Shown piece by piece: positions 31,966-40,276 of a stretch of DNA of 61,234 nucleotides. The stretch comes from Arthrobacter sp. efr-133-R2A-120. GTDB lineage: Bacteria > Actinomycetota > Actinomycetes > Actinomycetales > Micrococcaceae. The DNA is taken from positions 1-61,234 of the forward strand of contig NZ_JARVRF010000052.1 in NCBI RefSeq assembly GCF_030209835.1. Direction: 5' to 3'. How positions within the stretch are numbered: the first letter of the stretch is position 1; every line of letters begins with the position of its first letter. Below the pieces are notes generated by a model. It saw only the letters and a list, made by a program, of their open reading frames with translations. It was not told the DNA's origin and searched no databases. Both the position numbers and the translations under genes were made by a program.

Positions 31966-33384
31966 ATGCCAGGAAGCAATGGGAAGCTGCGGGAGATCTC
32001 ACGCAGGACAGCCCTTGGTGCCTTGGGTGCGGGAATTGTCGGAGCAACAGTGGCGTCGTGGCCGCGGTTGACCGGCATGGACATCCCGGGCCGCGGCGAC
32101 AACAGTCTCAGCATCGCCATCTTGGGAACCGCAGCGGACGCAGCCGCCCGCCAGCGGGTCATTGATGCGTTCGCGAAGGTGCACCCGGAAATCAAGGTGA
32201 AGGTCCAGGCCATCCAGGCCGCGGACTGGAAGGACTTCTTCACCAAGATCCTCACCATGGTGGCAGCCGGAACGCCACCGGATGTGGTCTACGTGGCCAC
32301 CGAAGGTGCCCAGCTCTTCGCCGAGAAGCTGGCGCACCCCTTGGACGAGTACCTTCGCCGCGACGCCGCGGACATGAAGGAGTACTTCGCAGACGTCCAC
32401 CCGAGCCTCGTGGAAGCGTTTATGTACAAGGGCAGCCTGTTCCAGCTTCCCATCGACTGGAACGCCGCCAACATGTACTACAACACCTCGGCATTGCAGC
32501 AAGCCGGACTTGAACGTCCTGCAGACAACTGGACCCAGGTGGACTTCCGGAACAACCTGGCAGCGATGCGGAAAGCGAGGCCGCAGGACTTCACCCCGTA
32601 CTACTGGACCAACAGGCTCTTCGGCGGTGTGGTGCCCTGGCTCTATGCCAACGACACCAGCTTCCTCAAGGAATCCAAGTCCACGGGCGGCGAATGGCTC
32701 TGGGACAGCTTCTATGCCCAGGATCCTTCCCGCGGATTGCGTTCGGGCGGCTACCAGTGGCTTGAGCCCAATGCCGACGACCCCCGGGTTTACGAATCCT
32801 TCGACTACCTCCGCGGCCTCGTCAAGGATGGTCTCGGTGTCCGTCCCGAAGAAGGCGGCGGAAATTCACTCGTCGGGCTGTTCGCCTCCAACAGGATCGG
32901 CATGACACCGGCGGGCGGATATTGGGTGGAGGGCCTCCACGAAGCCGGAATGAAGGAGGACGACTTCGACGTCCAGTTCTTCCCGCGCTGGCGCACCCAG
33001 CGGCACCAGTTCGGCACCGCCGGCTACGCCATCATGAAGACCGCCAAGGACAAGGATGCTGCCTGGGAGTGGCTCAAGTTCGCTTCCAGCCTGGAGGCAA
33101 TGCGCCTGGTCTTCCCGACGCCGAACACCACCCCGGCGCGCCGCTCCATGGTCAACGAGCAGCTGTACGCAGGACGCGGGCCGAAACACTGGAAAGTCTT
33201 CTACGACACCCTCGACAAATTCCCCACCACAGGTCCCATCCCGGCACCACCCCAGCAGGCCGCCGTCGAGACCGCATTGATGAAAAACGTATCCCTGGCC
33301 GTCAGCGGTGACGAGAACCAGCTCAAGCAAGCCCTCGCCTCCATGCAGCGCGACCTTGAGATTGCCTTGAGGAGGCAGGCATGA
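31966..33384 (+). CDS. Sugar ABC transporter substrate-binding protein
   Basis: 472 residues; the ATG at 31966 follows AGGAAGGA. The N-terminus contains SRRTALGALGAGIVGATVA, a twin-arginine (Tat) export signal, with no obvious lipobox Cys. The mature part matches family 1 extracellular binding proteins: LSIAILGTAADAAARQRVID, PPDVVYVATEGAQLFAEKL, and KDKDAAWEWLKFASSLEAM near the end. It should capture a fructose-containing oligosaccharide or related sugar for the two permeases encoded next. The stop overlaps the following ATG (ATGA). Confidence 0.87.
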   Translation: MPGSNGKLREISRRTALGALGAGIVGATVASWPRLTGMDIPGRGDNSLSIAILGTAADAAARQRVIDAFAKVHPEIKVKVQAIQAADWKDFFTKILTMVAAGTPPDVVYVATEGAQLFAEKLAHPLDEYLRRDAADMKEYFADVHPSLVEAFMYKGSLFQLPIDWNAANMYYNTSALQQAGLERPADNWTQVDFRNNLAAMRKARPQDFTPYYWTNRLFGGVVPWLYANDTSFLKESKSTGGEWLWDSFYAQDPSRGLRSGGYQWLEPNADDPRVYESFDYLRGLVKDGLGVRPEEGGGNSLVGLFASNRIGMTPAGGYWVEGLHEAGMKEDDFDVQFFPRWRTQRHQFGTAGYAIMKTAKDKDAAWEWLKFASSLEAMRLVFPTPNTTPARRSMVNEQLYAGRGPKHWKVFYDTLDKFPTTGPIPAPPQQAAVETALMKNVSLAVSGDENQLKQALASMQRDLEIALRRQA

Positions 33385-34349
33385 GCACGGCAACAACGGG
33401 CATGTCCACCAAACGCCGAAACGGCGCGGGGTCCAAACGCCGGAACGGCGGCGGAACGGGGAGCGAATCATTCGGAAGGCAGCGTCAGCGCTGGCTGCCC
33501 TGGGCGTTCCTGGCTCCCACCATCCTTGGCATGGGGCTGTTCACACTCGTGCCGATCGTCGCTTCCGTGGTCCTCGCGTTCTTCCGCTGGGACATCATTT
33601 CGGCGCCAAGCTTCGTCGGGTTCGACAACTTCGCCGAAGTGGTCCAGGACCCCACCGTGCGTGTCTCGTTCCTGAACACGATCATGTTCGTAGTGGTCGC
33701 CGTGGCATTGCAGCTCGGCCTCGCCTTGGCGCTGGCCATCATGGTGCAGGAGAAGCTCCCGGCCTGGCTTCGCGTCTTCTTCCGCAGCGCCTTCTTCTTC
33801 CCGCTGATCCTGTCCGCCGCGTCGGTGTCCATCTTCATGCGTTACCTGTTCAACGAACAATTCGGCGTGGTCAACTGGCTTTTGTCCTTCGTCGGCATCC
33901 CCGCCGTCCCGTGGCTGACGACGCCGGCCGGTTCTGCCGCCGTCGTGATCCTCGTGTACGTATGGCAGAATTTCGGGTTCTCGTTCCTGTTGTTCATCGG
34001 CGGGCTGGCGTCGATCCCCACCGAAACGTACGAGGCGGCGTCGATCGATGGCGCCACGGGCTGGCGTAAACACCTCCACGTGACACTGCCCCTCTTGAGC
34101 CCCACCACGCTAGTGGCATCCGTCATGGCGATCATCAACGCCCTGCAAGTGTTCGACCAGCCCTACGTCCTCACCCGCGGCGGCCCAGGCGACTCCACGC
34201 GCACCGCGGTGATGGTGATCTTCGAGTCCGCGTTCCAGCGCCTCGAGTTCGGCCAAGCCTCGGCGATCGGCGTCATCCTCACGCTGATCATCATGGCCAT
34301 CACCGCCGCCCAGTTCCGGCTCAGCAAACGATTCGTCTTCTACCAGTAA
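33381..34349 (+). CDS. Sugar ABC transporter permease (MalF type)
   Basis: 322 residues. A charged N-terminal tail of about 35 residues contains two KRRNG repeats. Six membrane helices follow. The EAA loop reads EAASIDGATGWRKHLHVTLPLL and contacts the ATPase. The gene starts inside the stop of the binding-protein gene and follows GGAGG. No ATPase is encoded in this operon. In actinobacteria such importers often share a MsiK-like ATPase encoded elsewhere. Confidence 0.87.
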   Translation: MSTATTGMSTKRRNGAGSKRRNGGGTGSESFGRQRQRWLPWAFLAPTILGMGLFTLVPIVASVVLAFFRWDIISAPSFVGFDNFAEVVQDPTVRVSFLNTIMFVVVAVALQLGLALALAIMVQEKLPAWLRVFFRSAFFFPLILSAASVSIFMRYLFNEQFGVVNWLLSFVGIPAVPWLTTPAGSAAVVILVYVWQNFGFSFLLFIGGLASIPTETYEAASIDGATGWRKHLHVTLPLLSPTTLVASVMAIINALQVFDQPYVLTRGGPGDSTRTAVMVIFESAFQRLEFGQASAIGVILTLIIMAITAAQFRLSKRFVFYQ

Positions 34350-34357
34350 GGCCCGCC

Positions 34358-35245
34358 ATGACTACAACCTCAACCCAGCGCGCCGACGTCGATCGCTTGG
34401 CTCCCCAGCGGCCCGCGCCCCGCAAGAAGCGGAACTGGAGCATGGCCGGACGAATCGTGCTGCTCCTGATCGCGTCCGTCTTCATCCTCGGCCCGGTGCT
34501 GTGGACCCTGTCCACCTCGCTGCGGCCACCGGCGGAATCGTTCCAGCTGCCGCCGTCGTTCCTTCCGCTCAACCCCGATTTCTCGTCGTACGACCAGGTC
34601 TTCAAGCAGCTCAACATCATGCTTCTGGTCCTCAACAGCGCCCTCGTCACGGGACTGATCGCCGTCGGGCAGATGTTCACGGCGGCGCTGGCCGGCTACG
34701 CGTTCGCGAACCTCAAGTTCCGGGGCCGCGGGGCGCTGTTCTCGATTGTGCTGGCCACCATGATGGTCCCGGCGCAGGTGACGATCGTTCCGGTCTTCAT
34801 GCTGATCCGCGGTATCGGTTTGTCCGACACGCTCCTCGCGCTGATCCTTCCGGCGATCCCGACGGCGTTCGGCACCTTCCTGATGCGCCAGTACTTCCTG
34901 GGGCTGCCAAATGATTTGGGCGAGGCCGCCGCGATCGACGGCGCCTCGCCGTGGCGCACGTTCCGTTCCGTGTATGCGCCGCTGGCGATGCCGGGCATGG
35001 CGATCGTCGGCATCCTGGCATTCAACTACCACTGGAACGAGTTCTTCCGCCCGCTCATCCTGACCATCTCCGAGCAGAACTTCACCCTCCCGCTGGGCCT
35101 GGTGTCGCTACAGGGCAACCTGGGCACGGGCAGCATCTCCGTGGTGTTGGCAGGCGTGATCCTCTCCATGATTCCCGCCCTGGTGGTGTTCATGTTCGGC
35201 CAGCGCGCCTTGCGTGACGGACTCACCGCCGGCACCGGCAAATAG
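34358..35245 (+). CDS. Sugar ABC transporter permease (MalG type)
   Basis: 295 residues with six membrane helices and the EAA loop LGEAAAIDGASPWRTFRSVYAP. A periplasm-facing segment after the first helix reads STSLRPPAESFQLPPSFLPL, normal for MalG relatives. It lies 8 bp after the first permease gene and pairs with it. The GH32 gene follows after 24 bp. Confidence 0.87.
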   Translation: MTTTSTQRADVDRLAPQRPAPRKKRNWSMAGRIVLLLIASVFILGPVLWTLSTSLRPPAESFQLPPSFLPLNPDFSSYDQVFKQLNIMLLVLNSALVTGLIAVGQMFTAALAGYAFANLKFRGRGALFSIVLATMMVPAQVTIVPVFMLIRGIGLSDTLLALILPAIPTAFGTFLMRQYFLGLPNDLGEAAAIDGASPWRTFRSVYAPLAMPGMAIVGILAFNYHWNEFFRPLILTISEQNFTLPLGLVSLQGNLGTGSISVVLAGVILSMIPALVVFMFGQRALRDGLTAGTGK

Positions 35246-35269
35246 CCTCTACTTCCTGAAAGGACTTCG

Positions 35270-36742
35270 ATGACGGACCTCATATCCACCGCCCCTGCAC
35301 TCGCCGCGGCGGCCACCCACCCGGACCCGGCTTTCCCACGCTTCCACCCCCGGCCGGCGCAAGGCTGGATCAACGACCCCAACGGCATCAGCCACATCAA
35401 CGGCCGCTACCACGTGTTCTTCCAGTTCAACCCGGAATCGGCCCGGCACCACCGGATCCAGTGGGGCCACGTCAGCTCCCCGGACCTGGTCCACTGGGAT
35501 GAGCACCCGGTCGCGCTGCGCCCGCAGGACGGCGGGCCGGATGAGTTCGGCTGCTGGACCGGTGTGGTGACCGACGACGGCGGTGTCCCCACCGCTGCGT
35601 ACTCGGGCGTGCGGGGCGACGGTGGGCACTCGCAAGTGGTGATTTCCCGGGGCTCAACGGACCTGGTGAGCTGGGAACAGGATGGCCATATCGCCGCTTC
35701 CATGCCCGACGACGGCTTGGTCACGGCCGTGCGCGACCCCTTCATCTTCCACTTCAACGGCAAGCGCTACGCCATGCAGGGCGCCGGGCTGGCCAATGGA
35801 CATGCTGCCCTGCTGCTGTACACGGTGGAGGAGATGTCCGACTGGAAGTACCAAGGTATTTGGCTGACCACCGAGAACCCTGTGGCAGCTGCGCATACTC
35901 CGGCTGAGATCTGGGAGTGCCCGCAACTGGTTCAGGTTCCTTCCGACGGGGTGGGTCCCGGCGGGGTTCCTTCCGACGGGGCCGACACCTGGGTCATGAT
36001 GTTTTCCCTTTGGCTCTCCGGTGACGACCATGAGCACGCCAACGGAGTGGGCCACCTGATCGGCTCGCTTGTTGAGGACCCGTCCACCGGGCTGCCGGTG
36101 TTCGTCCCGCGTTCCGGGGGCAGGTCCGACCTTGGCCGGGACTTCTACGCCCCGCAGATCGTTCAGCTGGATACTGCGTCGTCGTCAGGGGCGCGGTCGA
36201 CGTCTGTGGCGACGCCGTCGTCTGGTGCGACGCCGGAGCCGCGCGCCCTGTTGTGGGGATGGGCCAACGAAGGCCCGGGCCGTGATGGCCGGCGTGGCCG
36301 TTCGCAAGACGAGATCGACGCCGCAGGCTGGGCAGGCGTGTTAACCCACCCGCGCTTCCTCTCGGTTGAGGATGGTGCATTGGTGGTTGCTCCTGCGCCT
36401 GAGGTGGACGCGTACCGGGGTCCTGTCCTCGCGGCCGGGGCTTCCGGGGCCGTTGACTTGCCGCCTTTTGCCGAGGCAGTTGTGACGGCTGGGACTGTTG
36501 CTGGAGCCGGTGAGGTTCGGCTGGTCCTGGCCTCCGGCGCGGAACGGCAAGTTGTGTTTGCAGGGCCGTCGTCCGAGGGCGAGGAACTCCGCATCTTCGT
36601 GGATGCTTCCTTGGTGGAGGTGTATCGGACAGGTTCCGTCGCCACGACACTCCGTGCCTACCCAGCCGCCGGGGAAACGTGGAGCCTTGAGCTTCCCGAA
36701 GGTGCGGCCGCAGACGTCTGGGAACTGAAGCTGCCGGAATAG
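35270..36742 (+). CDS. GH32 beta-fructosidase
   Basis: 490 residues with no signal peptide, so it acts in the cytoplasm on imported fructosides such as sucrose, levan or inulin oligomers. The catalytic triad motifs are WINDPNG (nucleophile D36), RDP at 155-157 and ECP at 216-218 (acid/base E216). The five-blade propeller is followed by a beta-sandwich. Two stretches look inserted: a 10-codon tandem duplication around residues 223-240 (VPSDG twice) and a Ser/Ala/Thr-rich run near 305-320. ATG at 35270 after AAGGA. Last gene of the LacI-controlled operon. Confidence 0.88.
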   Translation: MTDLISTAPALAAAATHPDPAFPRFHPRPAQGWINDPNGISHINGRYHVFFQFNPESARHHRIQWGHVSSPDLVHWDEHPVALRPQDGGPDEFGCWTGVVTDDGGVPTAAYSGVRGDGGHSQVVISRGSTDLVSWEQDGHIAASMPDDGLVTAVRDPFIFHFNGKRYAMQGAGLANGHAALLLYTVEEMSDWKYQGIWLTTENPVAAAHTPAEIWECPQLVQVPSDGVGPGGVPSDGADTWVMMFSLWLSGDDHEHANGVGHLIGSLVEDPSTGLPVFVPRSGGRSDLGRDFYAPQIVQLDTASSSGARSTSVATPSSGATPEPRALLWGWANEGPGRDGRRGRSQDEIDAAGWAGVLTHPRFLSVEDGALVVAPAPEVDAYRGPVLAAGASGAVDLPPFAEAVVTAGTVAGAGEVRLVLASGAERQVVFAGPSSEGEELRIFVDASLVEVYRTGSVATTLRAYPAAGETWSLELPEGAAADVWELKLPE

Positions 36743-36775
36743 GCGGCAGGCCGCCGTCGTAGTTTCCCCACATTT

Positions 36776-36855
36776 GACCACTTTTGGCCGGTGCTGCAGT
36801 CCGGGATCCCCGTATTTCCGCGGGTTCTCGGACGACGGCCCGGCCAAAAGTGGTC
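36776..36855. repeat. Convergent-gene hairpin element, family C, copy 2
   Basis: Outer arms GACCACTTTTGGCCGG (36776-36791) and the perfect complement at 36840-36855 enclose an imperfect inner stem that starts AGTCCGGGATCCCCGTAT, as in copy 1 at 21811-21893. It separates the convergent GH32 and LacI genes and probably terminates both. Confidence 0.75.
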
Positions 36856-36859
36856 GGAT

Positions 36860-37912
36860 CTAGAGAGTGGGTACAGGCCCGGTGGACTCACGGACCACCA
36901 AACGGCAGGGAACCATGGTTTCCAGATGGCCGCTGCCGTCCGATGTCGACCGCTTGGCCGGGTCCTCGATCTGCTCGAGCAACATGCTCATCGCGGCCGC
37001 GCCCATTTCCCGAAGCGGAAGCGCCATGGTGGTGAGCGCGGGGACCATGGTGGCCGCGATGCGGGACTCGTCGTCGTAACCCATGATCGAGAGGTCGCGC
37101 GGTACGGAAAGGCCCAGCCGCGCCGCAGCCAGGGCGACGCCGATGGCGAGTCGATCGTTGGCGCACACAATCGCCGTCGGCCGCTCGGTGGCGGAGAGCA
37201 GCCCCATAGCGCCATGGAAACCGTCGTTGATGTCCCAACCGGCCATGAATACGCGGTCTTCGCGAACGGGGATGGCGGCCTTGGCCATTGCCTCCCGATG
37301 CCCCGCGATGCGCAGGGGCACAGCCGGGGAGGTGGCGGCGCCGGCGAGGAATGCGATATCGCGATGGCCCAGCTGTAAGAGGTGCTCGGTGGCTTCCCGG
37401 CCGCCGGAAACCTCGTCCGGGATCACGTGGTGCAGCCGTGGGGCGGGGCTGCTGTCGTAGCAATTGGCGAGCACGGAGGGGATCCGCAACATGCCCTGGG
37501 GCACGTCGAGCGGCTTCAAGCCGACCGTGACATACATCAGCCCGTCCACTTGCCGGTCCAACAGGGTCTCGACGGCGCTCTCGTCACGGGAGGCGTCGCG
37601 CTCGGTGTCCATCACCACGGTGACAAATCCGTGGGCGCGGGCGACGTCGTCGGCGCCACCGATGATGTTGCCGTCGAACGGGCTCACCACCACCTCGTCC
37701 GACACGATGCCGATCACGCGCGTTCGTTGGTTTCGCAGGCTCAGCGCGATGGGGTTGGGGGAGTAGTTGAGATCCGCTGCTGCCTGGCGGATACGGTCCT
37801 GGCTTTCCTTGGCCACGTTGCCGTCGCCACGGCCGTTGAGCACCAGCGACACCGCACTCCGCGAGACGCCCGCCCGTTTGGCGACGTCGAGTGCTGTGGC
37901 CTTGCGCTGCAT
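36860..37912 (-). CDS. LacI-family repressor of the fructoside operon
   Basis: 350 residues. The N-terminal helix-turn-helix and hinge read TALDVAKRAGVSRSAVSLVL and then YSPNPIALSLRNQRT. The effector domain is of the periplasmic-binding type and contains MGLLSATERPTAIVCANDRL and IMGYDDESRIA. It most likely represses the divergent-side importer/GH32 operon through the CCTAACACGTGTTAGG sites at 31909-31954, and itself through the related site at 37955-37970. The inducer is unknown, presumably a fructoside or its product. Confidence 0.87.
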   Translation of the reverse strand: MQRKATALDVAKRAGVSRSAVSLVLNGRGDGNVAKESQDRIRQAAADLNYSPNPIALSLRNQRTRVIGIVSDEVVVSPFDGNIIGGADDVARAHGFVTVVMDTERDASRDESAVETLLDRQVDGLMYVTVGLKPLDVPQGMLRIPSVLANCYDSSPAPRLHHVIPDEVSGGREATEHLLQLGHRDIAFLAGAATSPAVPLRIAGHREAMAKAAIPVREDRVFMAGWDINDGFHGAMGLLSATERPTAIVCANDRLAIGVALAAARLGLSVPRDLSIMGYDDESRIAATMVPALTTMALPLREMGAAAMSMLLEQIEDPAKRSTSDGSGHLETMVPCRLVVRESTGPVPTL

Positions 37913-37954
37913 GCGGGCTCCTCCGGCTGTGGTTCCGTTTCTTGCTGCATTCTA

Positions 37955-37970
37955 CCTAACGCGTGTGAGG
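37955..37970. promoter_or_regulatory. LacI operator upstream of its own gene
   Basis: CCTAACGCGTGTGAGG differs at two positions from the perfect palindrome at 31939-31954 and lies 43-58 bp before the LacI start, suggesting weak autorepression. Confidence 0.65.
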
Positions 37971-38013
37971 GCCGGTTCCGGTCCCCGTTCCCCGCGTTCC
38001 CCAGCCTCCAGCC

Positions 38014-38194
38014 CGACGCTCGCTCACCTATGGGGCCAAAAGCCCGGACCCTCGCTCACATCATGTGAGCGAGCGTCGCTGGAAAACACCCCAAAGGTGA
38101 GCGAGCGTCGGTGGGGCCCTGTGTGTGGTCGGCCGAACGCTCGCTCAGATATACGCCCTTCGAGACAAACCCTCGCTCAGATATACGCCCTTCG
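38014..38194. repeat. Family B repeats, cluster 2
   Basis: Five to six cores in both orientations: CCGACGCTCGCTCACCTATG, the palindromic pair CCTCGCTCACATCATG and TGAGCGAGCGTCG, then AAAGGTGAGCGAGCGTCGG. A 24-bp direct repeat beginning CTCGCTCAGATATACGCC follows. It fills the divergent intergenic region between the LacI and lipoprotein genes, leaving no gene between 37913 and 38250. Confidence 0.75.
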
Positions 38195-38250
38195 ACCTGA
38201 ACGCAAAGAGGTATCGTTGGGCGTGCCGGGTAGAACCGGTGTTCTGATCT

Positions 38251-39153
38251 ATGGGGGTGGGTCCGATCTTTTCTTCGCGCCGAATGGCTACGATCGTGCT
38301 GGCGGCGGCAATGGCGTTGAGTCTCAACGCCTGCGTGTTCGATGTGACTGCCGCCAGACCGTTGGCCCATGGAGGGACGCCCTCCGCCCCTGCGACCAAG
38401 CCATCCGCAACACCCACCGCAAGCAGTGGTATCCAAACGCGGGTCCGTTCGTCGCAGGAGCTGCAGGCGTTGCTCGGCAGCCTCCGTGCTCCCGACGGCG
38501 TGATGTCAACACCCATTGGTGAGGCAGCGATTCAGGACTTGCAGGATTCGATGGCAGTCGGGCCCGCCGACATGACCACCGATCCCGCTGGATGCCGGGA
38601 CCTCCTGAAAGCAGGAGAACTGGTCGACTACAGAATCCCGACGGCGGCCGCGGTGCTGGGGCCCCAGGAGAACATGTCCGTCATCATGGCTTCGTCCGAC
38701 GATTCCGGCTATTTCTGGCAGGGCATGTACAGCATCGGTCGGGCTCTTGGATATTGCCCCGAGGTGACTATCAGTTCGGGGAACCAACAGGTGCACTCGT
38801 CCCTGAAACGGTTGAGTATGGACCTTCACGGGTCGAAGTCGTTCACATACGTCACCAGCATCACGGGCTCCGGAGCGCCGATCCATGTGCTGCGCATGGT
38901 CACCATGAGCGGAAGCCTGTTCGTCACGGGGGTCCACCCGCTGCCGGACGCGCAGCCCACCGATGCTGTCATCCAGGAGCTCAGCAGCTATGTCAACGCG
39001 ATCGTTGACCATGCCGGCGATCAATTGCCGGGCGCTCCCGGCGCAAAGCAGCCCACCGGGCCGGCCACGGCGCCAGCTGACCCGGCCACGGCGCCAGCTG
39101 ACCCGGCCACGCCGCCAGCTGACCCGGCCACGCCGCCGGGCACCCCGGCCTAA
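38251..39153 (+). CDS. Secreted lipoprotein with C-terminal heptad repeats
   Basis: 300 residues from the ATG at 38251. An ATG at 38284 is possible but would lose the basic SSRR before the hydrophobic core. The lipobox LNAC predicts a lipid anchor. The middle domain (about 75-255) is unrecognised. It includes CRDLLKAGELVDYRIPTAAA, GYFWQGMYSIGRALGYC and a strand-rich end, reminiscent of small actinobacterial sensor-like lipoproteins. The last 30 residues are four near-identical heptads of PATAPAD type, encoded by 21-bp DNA repeats. No function can be assigned. Confidence 0.6.
   Translation: MGVGPIFSSRRMATIVLAAAMALSLNACVFDVTAARPLAHGGTPSAPATKPSATPTASSGIQTRVRSSQELQALLGSLRAPDGVMSTPIGEAAIQDLQDSMAVGPADMTTDPAGCRDLLKAGELVDYRIPTAAAVLGPQENMSVIMASSDDSGYFWQGMYSIGRALGYCPEVTISSGNQQVHSSLKRLSMDLHGSKSFTYVTSITGSGAPIHVLRMVTMSGSLFVTGVHPLPDAQPTDAVIQELSSYVNAIVDHAGDQLPGAPGAKQPTGPATAPADPATAPADPATPPADPATPPGTPA
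39061..39141 (+). repeat. 21-bp tandem repeat inside the lipoprotein gene
   Basis: Nearly four units of CCGGCCACGGCGCCAGCTGA plus C, with G to C changes in the later units, encode PATAPAD/PATPPAD. In-frame unit length means copy-number changes would keep the reading frame. Confidence 0.8.
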
Positions 39154-39166
39154 CCGCGCCCCACGC

Positions 39167-39172
39167 TACAGT
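39167..39172 (+). promoter_or_regulatory. -10 box TACAGT for leaderless menC
   Basis: TACAGT is followed by 6 nt (GAAACC) and the ATG at 39179, so transcription should begin at or next to the start codon. Confidence 0.55.
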
Positions 39173-39178
39173 GAAACC

Positions 39179-40168
39179 ATGCCTCCATTCCCCACCCTCG
39201 ACGAGCTCCTTGCCACCGCGAAAGTGGTCAGCCTGCCGATGCGGGTCAAGTTCCGGGGCATCACAGAGCGCGAGACCCTCCTGTTCCGCGGACCGGCCGG
39301 GTGGGGCGAATTTTGTCCCTTCCCCGAGTACGGCGACGCCGAGGCTTCCCGCTGGCTCGCCGCCGCCGTCGAAGCCGCATGGCAGGGTTTTCCGCGGCAG
39401 CTAAGGGACACCATTCCCGTCAACGCGACCGTCCCCGCCGTGCCTGCCGCCCGGGTGCCCGAAGTCCTGGAACGCTTCGGTCGCGTGGACGCCGTCAAGG
39501 TCAAGGTCGCCGAGCGCGGTCAGGAACTGGCCGACGACGTCGCGCGTGTCACCGCCGTCAGGGACGCCCTGCCGGAGGCCGCGATCCGTGTGGATGCGAA
39601 CGCGGGCTGGGACGTGCCGCAGGCGGTTGAGGCGCTCGGGCGGCTCTCCGCCGTCGGGCTCGAGTACGCCGAGCAGCCGGTGCCGCACATCGAGGGCCTC
39701 GCCGAAGTCCGCCGGCTGCTCGCGCAGCAGGGAACGCCCGTGCTCATCGCCGCCGACGAATCCGTGCGCAAGGAGGACGACCCCCTCAAGGTGGCGCGCG
39801 CGGGCGCGGCTGACCTGATCGTTGTCAAGGTGGCGCCGCTTGGGGGAGTGCGGCGCGCGCTGGACATCGTGGCGCAAGCCGGGCTTCCCGCCGTCGTGAG
39901 CTCGGCGCTGGACACCTCGGTGGGGATCCGCGCGGGGCTCGCGCTCGCCGCCGCGCTGCCGGAGCTGCCGTTCGCGTGCGGGCTGGGGACGGTGCGGCTG
40001 TTCGCCTCGGACATCACGAAGGATCCGTTAGTGCCCGACGACGGCGCCATCCGCGTCCGCGAAGCCGTCGCCGACGAGGGACTGCTGGAGCGGTATGCGG
40101 CTCCCGCCGAGCGTCGCGATTGGTGGCTGGACCGGCTCCGCAGGGTGCACGCACTCCTTGATGCATAG
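39179..40168 (+). CDS. menC: o-Succinylbenzoate synthase
   Basis: 329 residues of the enolase superfamily. K107-V-K109 are the catalytic lysines. The metal ligands are D139 (VDANAGW), E165 (EQP) and D193 (ADES), and K217 (VVKVAP) is the second base. The enzyme dehydrates SHCHC to o-succinylbenzoate in menaquinone synthesis. The specific role is supported by menD, menF and menG within 13 kb; related dipeptide epimerases share the fold. The start follows a leaderless promoter. Confidence 0.87.
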   Translation: MPPFPTLDELLATAKVVSLPMRVKFRGITERETLLFRGPAGWGEFCPFPEYGDAEASRWLAAAVEAAWQGFPRQLRDTIPVNATVPAVPAARVPEVLERFGRVDAVKVKVAERGQELADDVARVTAVRDALPEAAIRVDANAGWDVPQAVEALGRLSAVGLEYAEQPVPHIEGLAEVRRLLAQQGTPVLIAADESVRKEDDPLKVARAGAADLIVVKVAPLGGVRRALDIVAQAGLPAVVSSALDTSVGIRAGLALAAALPELPFACGLGTVRLFASDITKDPLVPDDGAIRVREAVADEGLLERYAAPAERRDWWLDRLRRVHALLDA

Positions 40169-40188
40169 ATTGCTGGGAAAAGTCTGGG

Positions 40189-40210
40189 AATTCACCGGAA
40201 CTTTACCGGA
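40189..40210 (+). promoter_or_regulatory. Candidate PHO box before phoX
   Basis: Two adjacent 11-bp direct repeats, AATTCACCGGA and ACTTTACCGGA, match the spacing and TTCACC core of actinobacterial PhoP boxes. They lie about 67-88 bp before the phoX start. Confidence 0.55.
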
Positions 40211-40276
40211 GCGTCCTCTCGGATTCCGTTAGCGCTGTAAGGGTGGGGAGATCACTCAATCCCCGGAGGTATTCCC

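Noticed and set aside
38014..38194. CRISPR array in the GCTCGCTCAC repeats
   Set aside because: Repeats occur in both orientations with irregular spacing, no constant spacer length, and no cas genes.
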